Source of the DNA: FEN-680 sp036845225
Lineage (GTDB): Bacteria > Actinomycetota > Geothermincolia > Fen-727 > Anoxymicrobiaceae
Direction of reading: 5' to 3'
Assembly: GCA_036845225.1 (NCBI GenBank)
Contig: DAIUEJ010000036.1
Location: forward strand, 1 to 28,675
Length of the DNA: 28,675 nt
Shown here: piece by piece, positions 23,912-28,675 of the stretch
Numbering within the stretch: position 1 is the stretch's first letter
How the letters are laid out: every line of letters starts with the position of its first letter
The notes under the pieces: model-generated
Told to the model about the DNA's origin: nothing
Database searches by the model: none
The model's input: only the letters and a program-made list of their open reading frames with translations
Made by a program: the position numbers and the translations under genes

Positions 23912-25101
23912 TCCTGCCCCCCGGTCTTCCGGGACCTCGCCTTCGCGAACCTGACCCACTTGAAGAGCCCCCCGGACTTGAGGGCGGCGTTCTCGGCGAG
24001 CAGGCGCTCGCGCTCGGCTTTCATGCGCGCGATCTCTTCATCGTAATCCTCGACGGCCTGGACGAACCGGCGGCAATTGCGCTCGGCCGCCTCGAGGCGC
24101 TCCTCCAGCTCGAGTATCTCTTCCTCCTGCAGGGCGATGATGTCGAGCTTGCGCTTTCCCGCCTCTCCCACCTGCTTTGGATCCATCGGCACCTCCCGCT
24201 TCCTGCAGACCGCCATCACGAAGTCTGAACTGAGCCTTCCGCTCGCGAGCATCGACTCTTCCAACCTCATCAACGAGACCAGCAAGGCGGAGTCCAGGGG
24301 ATCGCCTTCATCGAAGTTGCCGATGATGCCTTCGAGAACCGGGTGAAGGACCGTCCCGCCTATCTCTCTTACGTCGAGCACCTCGAAGAATCGCCCGACC
24401 GCGTCCATCAGCTCCGAGGAGCGCACGGCCTCGGACGGGTCGGCCTTTATCATGTCGCCCAGGGGACGGCGCTCGACCCTCTCGGGCATCGTGCCCGTCA
24501 GGTGATTGTACCTGTAACGCTCCGGCACGCACGCGAGCGCTTCGTTCGCGGCATCGAGCTGCCCGACTTCCCACTGGAACCGGTCCGGCCCGACGTATTC
24601 GTTCAGGATAAGCAAGCCTCCCTGCTTCAGGGAGGCACCCAGGGCGCGCAGGCACCCCTCGAGGTTCGTGACGTGGTGGAGAGCGGCGGCGGACACCACG
24701 AAGTCGTAGCGCGCGGCCGGCAGTTCCGCCTCGTTCAGGTCCATGAGCGAGTAAGTTATCGGCAGGTCCCCGGCGGCCGCCCTCGCGACCTCGAGCGCCT
24801 GCTCGGAGATGTCTGTGCCTTCCATCGCGCGGGCGTTGCCGAGCTCGATTATCCGCCTCTCGACGTTGCCGGACCCGCACCCGATGCTCAAGCCCAGAGA
24901 GGCGGGCTCGGGAAAATATCGCTCGCCGGCCCAGGCCAGCCAGTCATGGTCCTCGTCGGCGGTGATGTGGCGGTTGATGTATCGCTGTGTGAGCGGGTGC
25001 TCCGCCCAGGCAATGAGCTTCATCCTGGAGGGGTCGTCGCGCACGGCCGCGAAGCGCCCCCATCCGGCGCCGACCCTCTCAGCCCTTGGTTTTTCAGACA
25101 T
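23908..25101 (-). CDS. SAM methyltransferase with C-terminal coiled coil
   Basis: From the ATG at 25101 (AAGGGG upstream) the protein has 397 residues; the frame is open to 25260, but the extra 53 residues look like leader sequence. The methyltransferase domain has LSIGCGSGNVERRI (71-84), MEGTDISEQALEVA and VSAAALHHVTNLEG. A continuous coiled coil of about 60 residues follows at about 312-375 (for example EEEILELEERLEAAER and EEIARMKAERERLLAEN). The end is a short basic amphipathic tail (LFKWVRFAKARSRK). A methyltransferase fused to a coiled coil recalls WbdD, which caps chains and measures their length in E. coli O9a, but there is no kinase domain here. A chain-capping role is inference. Confidence 0.85.
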   Translation of the reverse strand: MSEKPRAERVGAGWGRFAAVRDDPSRMKLIAWAEHPLTQRYINRHITADEDHDWLAWAGERYFPEPASLGLSIGCGSGNVERRIIELGNARAMEGTDISEQALEVARAAAGDLPITYSLMDLNEAELPAARYDFVVSAAALHHVTNLEGCLRALGASLKQGGLLILNEYVGPDRFQWEVGQLDAANEALACVPERYRYNHLTGTMPERVERRPLGDMIKADPSEAVRSSELMDAVGRFFEVLDVREIGGTVLHPVLEGIIGNFDEGDPLDSALLVSLMRLEESMLASGRLSSDFVMAVCRKREVPMDPKQVGEAGKRKLDIIALQEEEILELEERLEAAERNCRRFVQAVEDYDEEIARMKAERERLLAENAALKSGGLFKWVRFAKARSRKTGGQE

Positions 25102-25198
25102 ACGCACCCCTTGGACTCCCGGCGCTCCCTGACATCTTGTCTGCACGAACGCGCCGCCGCGCTCACGGTGTTCAGTCATTATCCAATAAAAACGGGTG

Positions 25199-25257
25199 GG
25201 GGTCAGGGAGTGCCCGCAAAAGAAAACGCACCACCGGTGCCTGACCCCAGTGGTGCG
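25199..25257 (-). terminator. Composite palindrome and terminator after the hydrolase gene
   Basis: On the minus strand CGCACCAC-N15-GTGGTGCG (25257-25227) makes a perfect 8-bp stem followed by TTTTCTTTT, a good intrinsic terminator for the glycoside hydrolase gene. A second pairing, GGGGTCAGG with CCTGACCCC (25240-25248 and 25199-25207), overlaps it and could form an alternative fold. GGTGCCTGACCCC at 25236-25248 is the same 13-mer as in the 3850 element. Confidence 0.7.
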
Positions 25258-25350
25258 CAATTCTTATTTTGGGCGCGCTGGCAATCTCAGGGCGGGGCGG
25301 GGCGTGCCTGCCTCTGCCTGAGTGTCGCCGGCGTCTGATATGTCTTCCAA

Positions 25351-25378
25351 CCGCCTGGTAGCGCCGATTGCCAGGCGG
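25351..25378. repeat. 8-bp inverted repeat after the hydrolase stop codon
   Basis: CCGCCTGG-N12-CCAGGCGG is perfect and begins 3 nt beyond the stop of the hydrolase gene on the minus strand, where it is preceded by TGTAGGAG. It has no T-run. The layout resembles REP-type elements. The remainder of 25102-25381 contains this hairpin, the terminator at 25199-25257 and nothing else recognisable. Confidence 0.5.
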
Positions 25379-25381
25379 CTC

Positions 25382-27799
25382 CTACAGGTGGTTTGGTTTG
25401 TTGCCGAAGTTCGGCAACAATGTCTGCCAGTGTTTGTACTCGTTCCACGCCGGCTGGGCATTGCCGTTGTGGTCGAACAGGCCGTTGTAGGCCTGGTCCC
25501 ATGAGCTCGCGGGGTCGAGGTCCTCGAATATCCATACCTTCTTCACGCCGACGCCCCAGAGGCCGCCGACACCGACCTCCCCGATGGCGGCGCGCTGCCC
25601 CTCCGGGGAGAACTCCGCGCGCCCGGCGTGCGGCCAGCCAATCTCGGTGACGGTCATCTCCTTGTTGCCGAAGCCGTACTTCTGGCAGAGTGCGATCGCG
25701 TTCGCGCTGTACCAGGCCCAGTATTCAGGGTAGTCGTACGGATGGATGGCGAAAGCGTCGCAGACGTTGCCCATACTCAGCGCTTCGTTCACGCTGACGG
25801 TGGTCCGGCTGTTCGGAGCCAGGCTCACCCACTTTTCCTGGGTCGTGCCGTCGGAGAACATGTACGTTACCTTCGCCGTTGCGGTCGCCGCGTTCGGGTT
25901 CTGGAGCGTGGTCCACTCGTCGAAGCCCGCCCGGGTGGTCCCCTCCGCGAAGTACCACCTGCTCGACGCCGCGGTGCAGCCGAGCTCGACGTCGCCGCCA
26001 TTGATGTTGTTGTGATAGTTGAAGTACATCGGGCGCTCGACGACTATGGGCTGGCTCGAGTCGAGCTGGACCGATACGTCCTTGTCGGGCCCGACCACGC
26101 CGTTGACCAGCACGGTCTCTCGCGCGTGGGGAGGTATCCTCTTGGAGTCGCCCTTGGTGGCGCCGCCCGGGAACATGTACTTGAACTGCACGTCCGCGAA
26201 CGTGTCGCCCGGGTTCTGGATCGAGATCCACTCCTCGAAAGCGCCGTCCGTGGAGTTGCTCCGGGTCGTGCCCTCGGACAGGAACCAGGACGTGTTCGGC
26301 GCTGTCGCGCCTACCTGGCTGTCGCCGCCCGACCAAGCGCCGTGGTAGAGGAAATACATCGGCCGCTCGGCAATTATCATCTGGTCGGACTCGACCTTCG
26401 TGGAGACGTCCTTGTTCGGCCCTACCGCGCTGTTCACCAGAACGGTCTCGCGGGAGGTCGGCGCCATCGTAACGTGCTGGAGCTTGGTCCCCCCACCGGG
26501 GAACATGTAGGTCAGGGTGACGTGGGCCGCTGCGCTGCTCGGGTTCATCAGGGATATCCACTCCTCGAAGCCCGGCTGCGTTGCGCCTTCGGCCAGGTAC
26601 CAGGTCTTGGACAGCTCGGCGACCCCGGAGCCGATCGAGCCGCCGTCCCAGGCGCCGTGGTAGAGGAAGTAGATAGGCCGCTCGACGACGACCGGGACGC
26701 TGGCGTCGATACGGGCCGAAACGTCCTTGTCAGGTCCGACTGCCGCATTCACGTCCACCGTCGACCGCGTGTTGGGCCCTACGTTGATCCACTGGTCCTG
26801 GGTGCGGCCGCCGGGGAACATGTAGGTGATGTGCACGCTCGCTTTGGTCGCCCCGGGGTTCTGGACGCAGATCCATTCCTCGAAGCCGGGGTGCGTCGCG
26901 CCCTCGGCCAGGAACCAGGTCGTCTTCGGCTTCTTCACCCCCAGTTCGACCGTGCCGTCGTTGATGGCCCCGTGGTAGTTGAAGTACATCGGCCGCTCGG
27001 CGACGATGTTCATGTTGGCGTCGATCTTCATCGAGACGTCCTGGTTCGCGCCCTTGAGCAGCGTCTCGTAGGGGGTGAAGTTGTCTCCGCTTCGGGTCAG
27101 GCCCTGCAGCAGCGAGCCCGAGATGACGTAGGCGTCGGCGTTGTTCTTCTTGATGGCCTGGTAGGCCGAACGGAGCATGCCGAGATAAGTCCACTCGCAG
27201 TCGCCCGCGTAGTAGATCTTTTTCTCAGCAGCCGCCTGCGAGTTGCTGTCCCAGCCGGGCTCGTTCCAGATCTGGTAGTAGTCCACGAAACCCTTGTACC
27301 GCTGCGCGACCGCCCCGCAGAAGTCCCCGAAATCCTGGATCCGCTTGGGAGGCCCCATGTAAGTCGGGCTGGGGTTGGTGGGGTTGGTGGCCCACACGGG
27401 CACCGGCGGGCAGATGCTCAGCAGTATGCTGTTGACGCCGACGCTGAGGGCGCTGTTCACTTCCTCGTCCAGGCGTCCCCACGAGAACTGACCCTTGCCG
27501 GCGCCCTCGAACATCTTCCACTTGCAGAAGATCCTGATGTTGCGGACCTGCCCCTGCTCGGAGGCAGGCACCTTTACCTTGAGGTTCTTAGCGACGCTCT
27601 CGCTGAAGAGGCCGAGCATTTGGTGGTCTGCCAGCCCGCCCTGACCGCCGAACTCTCCGGCGATGGCGTTCTGCATCATGATCGATGGCCCCGCGCTCTG
27701 CCTTCCGCCCGATTGCGGCAGCAGTATGGCAAGTAGGAACACCCCCATGCACGCCAACACCAAGCCCGCCCTCACGGTCGACTTCCTGCTCAAACCCAT
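25382..27799 (-). CDS. Secreted glycoside hydrolase (GH39-like barrel) with four nested repeats
   Basis: Numbering is from the ATG at 27799 (GGTGG upstream; an ATG at 27814 lacks a spaced ribosome binding site), giving 805 residues. Residues 1-35 are a signal peptide or anchor (GLVLACMGVFLLAILLP). Residues about 85-251 are the first part of a TIM barrel: a WGRLDEEVNSALSVGV region, then YYQIWNEPGW with the likely acid/base Glu180. Residues 252-677 are four tandem units of 105, 105, 110 and 106 residues, each with DVS, ERPMYF, TWYLAEG, GFEEW, QNP, TYMFPGG and a Val-rich end. The barrel then resumes: CDAFAIHPYDYPEYWAW and MTVTEIGWPHAGRAEF with the likely nucleophile Glu719. The fold resembles GH39-type hydrolases such as PslG, which processes its own exopolysaccharide. 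The repeats resemble the DUF5719-type units of actinobacterial surface proteins. Both family links are from memory of motifs. Confidence 0.8.
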   Translation of the reverse strand: MGLSRKSTVRAGLVLACMGVFLLAILLPQSGGRQSAGPSIMMQNAIAGEFGGQGGLADHQMLGLFSESVAKNLKVKVPASEQGQVRNIRIFCKWKMFEGAGKGQFSWGRLDEEVNSALSVGVNSILLSICPPVPVWATNPTNPSPTYMGPPKRIQDFGDFCGAVAQRYKGFVDYYQIWNEPGWDSNSQAAAEKKIYYAGDCEWTYLGMLRSAYQAIKKNNADAYVISGSLLQGLTRSGDNFTPYETLLKGANQDVSMKIDANMNIVAERPMYFNYHGAINDGTVELGVKKPKTTWFLAEGATHPGFEEWICVQNPGATKASVHITYMFPGGRTQDQWINVGPNTRSTVDVNAAVGPDKDVSARIDASVPVVVERPIYFLYHGAWDGGSIGSGVAELSKTWYLAEGATQPGFEEWISLMNPSSAAAHVTLTYMFPGGGTKLQHVTMAPTSRETVLVNSAVGPNKDVSTKVESDQMIIAERPMYFLYHGAWSGGDSQVGATAPNTSWFLSEGTTRSNSTDGAFEEWISIQNPGDTFADVQFKYMFPGGATKGDSKRIPPHARETVLVNGVVGPDKDVSVQLDSSQPIVVERPMYFNYHNNINGGDVELGCTAASSRWYFAEGTTRAGFDEWTTLQNPNAATATAKVTYMFSDGTTQEKWVSLAPNSRTTVSVNEALSMGNVCDAFAIHPYDYPEYWAWYSANAIALCQKYGFGNKEMTVTEIGWPHAGRAEFSPEGQRAAIGEVGVGGLWGVGVKKVWIFEDLDPASSWDQAYNGLFDHNGNAQPAWNEYKHWQTLLPNFGNKPNHL
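25769..27046 (-). repeat. Four in-frame tandem repeats of about 105 codons
   Basis: The units lie at 27046-26732, 26731-26417, 26416-26087 and 26086-25769 in transcription order. At protein level they share DVS-x-ID, ERPMYF-x-YHG, TWxLAEGxT, GFEEWI, QNP, TYMFPGG and TVxVNxAVGP. They have diverged clearly (the third has a 5-residue insertion near RSNSTDGAF), so the duplication is old and not a recent or assembly-generated tandem copy. Confidence 0.88.
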
Positions 27800-27832
27800 A
27801 CGAACCACCAGCATCCTTTTTCAGTCGCCCAA

Positions 27833-27855
27833 GCACCCGGCTCGTGACCGGGTGC
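27833..27855 (-). promoter_or_regulatory. Perfect 8-bp hairpin in the leader of the hydrolase gene
   Basis: GCACCCGG-N7-CCGGGTGC lies about 35 nt upstream of the start codon in the minus-strand leader. It may act as a 5'UTR hairpin affecting translation or stability, or as an operator. No T-run follows in the minus direction. The remaining leader (27856-27976) is AT-rich, with TACAAT and TATAAG motifs on the minus strand but no convincing -35, so the promoter is not pinned down. Confidence 0.45.
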
Positions 27856-27967
27856 GCCTTGCCATCTACTTTTCTTTAGACGTCTCTGTATAGGATATGT
27901 TTGCCCCGGGCGCAGATTATTCCTTCCGTATCGTCATCAAACATTCTTATTGTACTTATAAATCGTG

Positions 27968-27979
27968 TGAGCATGCTCA
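27968..27979. repeat. 12-bp perfect palindrome over a stop codon
   Basis: TGAGCATGCTCA covers the TGA stop (27977-27979) of the partial GT4 gene. It could be an operator-like site at the start of the intergenic region or a short terminator stem. No T-run is present. Confidence 0.3.
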
Positions 27980-28675
27980 GCTTATGGACAGCAGTTCCGC
28001 GGCGAATTGCACGTAGCTCTTTGCCGCGTCCTGTATGTCGTGATGGGTGAGGATGTACTCGCGGCTGCGCTCGGCCAGGGCCAGGCGGTCGTCCGGGTTG
28101 TCCGCGTAGAACACGAGTTTCTCCAGGAGTTCGTCGGCTTCCGCGCCGTCCGTCGAGATCTTGACGCAGCAGTCGTCCGGGAACTCGCTGAACGCGTAGT
28201 GGTCGGAGAGGATCACCGGCCGCCCGGCGCCCATCATCTTGATGACGCTTCCGCTGGTCTCTCCCGCGCTCGGGTACCGGAGCGCCACGAAGATGTCCGG
28301 GACGTTCAGGTATTCGCGGAAAGTCCTGGTGTCCACAAAGCCGGTGACGATCACATCCTGCCCGAGGTCGAGCTCCTCTATCCAGTGCTCGACTTCGCAC
28401 CCCGGAAGGAGCTTGCCCACCAGCAGGAGCTTCGCAGGGTACCCCATCCTCTTCATCTCAGCCAGTACGTGCAGCAGAACGTCTATCCGCTTGCTCGAGG
28501 TTATGTAACCGAGCGAGCCGATCAGGAACTCGCCGGGCTTGATGCCGAATATCTCGCGCAGCAGCTCCGGCGAGCGCATGCCCGCAGCAGGCGGCGGAGA
28601 GTAGTGGTGGAGGATCTTCTTAACCGACGCCTTCGGGTTGACCTCCAGCACCTTGTTGCGGGCGAACTCGCTGTG
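27977..28675 (-). CDS. GT4-family glycosyltransferase, 5' end beyond the window
   Basis: The frame is open through the right edge. The visible 232 residues start HSEFARNKVLEV and are the C-terminal GT-B domain. Features are FLIGSLGYITSSKRIDVLLH, AKLLLVGKLLPGCEV, DVIVTGFVDTRTFREYLN and the donor region YPSAGETSGSVIKMMGAGRP followed by HYAFSEFPDDC. The SAGETSGSVIKMMGAG form is that of GT4 enzymes acting on lipid-linked chains. The initiator GTG suggested near 28651 is not needed because HSEF (usually preceded by a VVV run in this family) shows the coding continues upstream. It is on the same strand as the hydrolase. Confidence 0.85.
   Translation of the reverse strand, partial: HSEFARNKVLEVNPKASVKKILHHYSPPPAAGMRSPELLREIFGIKPGEFLIGSLGYITSSKRIDVLLHVLAEMKRMGYPAKLLLVGKLLPGCEVEHWIEELDLGQDVIVTGFVDTRTFREYLNVPDIFVALRYPSAGETSGSVIKMMGAGRPVILSDHYAFSEFPDDCCVKISTDGAEADELLEKLVFYADNPDDRLALAERSREYILTHHDIQDAAKSYVQFAAELLSIS

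Noticed and set aside
25102..25260. N-terminal 53-codon extension of the coiled-coil methyltransferase
   Set aside because: The extension reaches to the terminator/palindrome and has no conserved features. The ATG at 25101 has a good ribosome binding site.
25628..27736. A 702-codon open frame on the + strand opposite the hydrolase gene
   Set aside because: It is antisense to a clearly coding, repeat-bearing gene. Its residue content (Val, Asp, Arg, Gly, His rich) is the usual mirror of a high-GC third-position frame, and it has no recognisable motif or ribosome binding site.
27876..28400. A 174-codon minus-strand open frame at the right end
   Set aside because: It overlaps the partial GT4 in another frame, and only the GT4 frame carries glycosyltransferase motifs.

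Overview
The window looks like high-GC actinobacterial DNA, probably an assembled environmental genome. Three things point that way: a SepIVA/DivIVA-type coiled-coil gene near the left end, frequent GTG and TTG starts with a likely leaderless gene, and a secreted protein whose roughly 105-residue repeats (TWYLAEG...GFEEW...QNP...TYMFPGG) resemble repeats I associate with uncultured anaerobic Actinomycetota. The lineage is an inference. A run of exactly 100 N at 1235-1334 marks a scaffold gap of unknown length.

Layout. Positions 1-945 hold a single-HEAT-repeat remnant and a SepIVA-like gene closed by a strong intrinsic terminator. Positions 1083-3851 hold two paralogous CrtI/retinol-saturase-type FAD oxidoreductases on the + strand. 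The first is broken: its N-terminal half is missing and the gap cuts it. A 47-residue membrane protein lies between them. A near-perfect 33-bp inverted repeat (3850-3950) separates this block from a long minus-strand polysaccharide operon (15452 down to 3954). Read in transcription order, that operon encodes a DegT aminotransferase, GT4 glycosyltransferase, methyltransferase, Wzx-type flippase, a tandem double methyltransferase, a second DegT aminotransferase, an acetyltransferase, a second GT4, a left-handed beta-helix acyltransferase and a Gfo/Idh/MocA oxidoreductase.

Positions 15681-22014 are mainly + strand: a GT4, a zinc-ribbon methyltransferase behind a probable leaderless promoter, a second methyltransferase, another GT4 and a translationally coupled methyltransferase. 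A convergent minus-strand GT2 lies at 16752-17795. Positions 22027-28675 are all minus strand: a partial GT4 cut by the window edge, a secreted glycoside hydrolase with four repeats nested inside its catalytic barrel, a methyltransferase with a C-terminal coiled coil, a GT2, and a membrane-anchored GT2 of the polyprenyl-phosphate type.

Together this reads as a locus for a heavily methylated, N-acylated amino-sugar surface polysaccharide. Nucleotide-sugar tailoring enzymes make unusual sugars, seven or more glycosyltransferases assemble the chain, seven methyltransferase domains decorate it, a flippase exports the lipid-linked unit, and a secreted hydrolase may trim or bind the product. No polymerase, initiating phosphoglycosyltransferase or ABC exporter is visible, so the locus probably continues past the right edge or depends on genes elsewhere. 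A family of palindromes with GGTGCC/GGGGTC cores sits in several intergenic spaces and partly acts as terminators.
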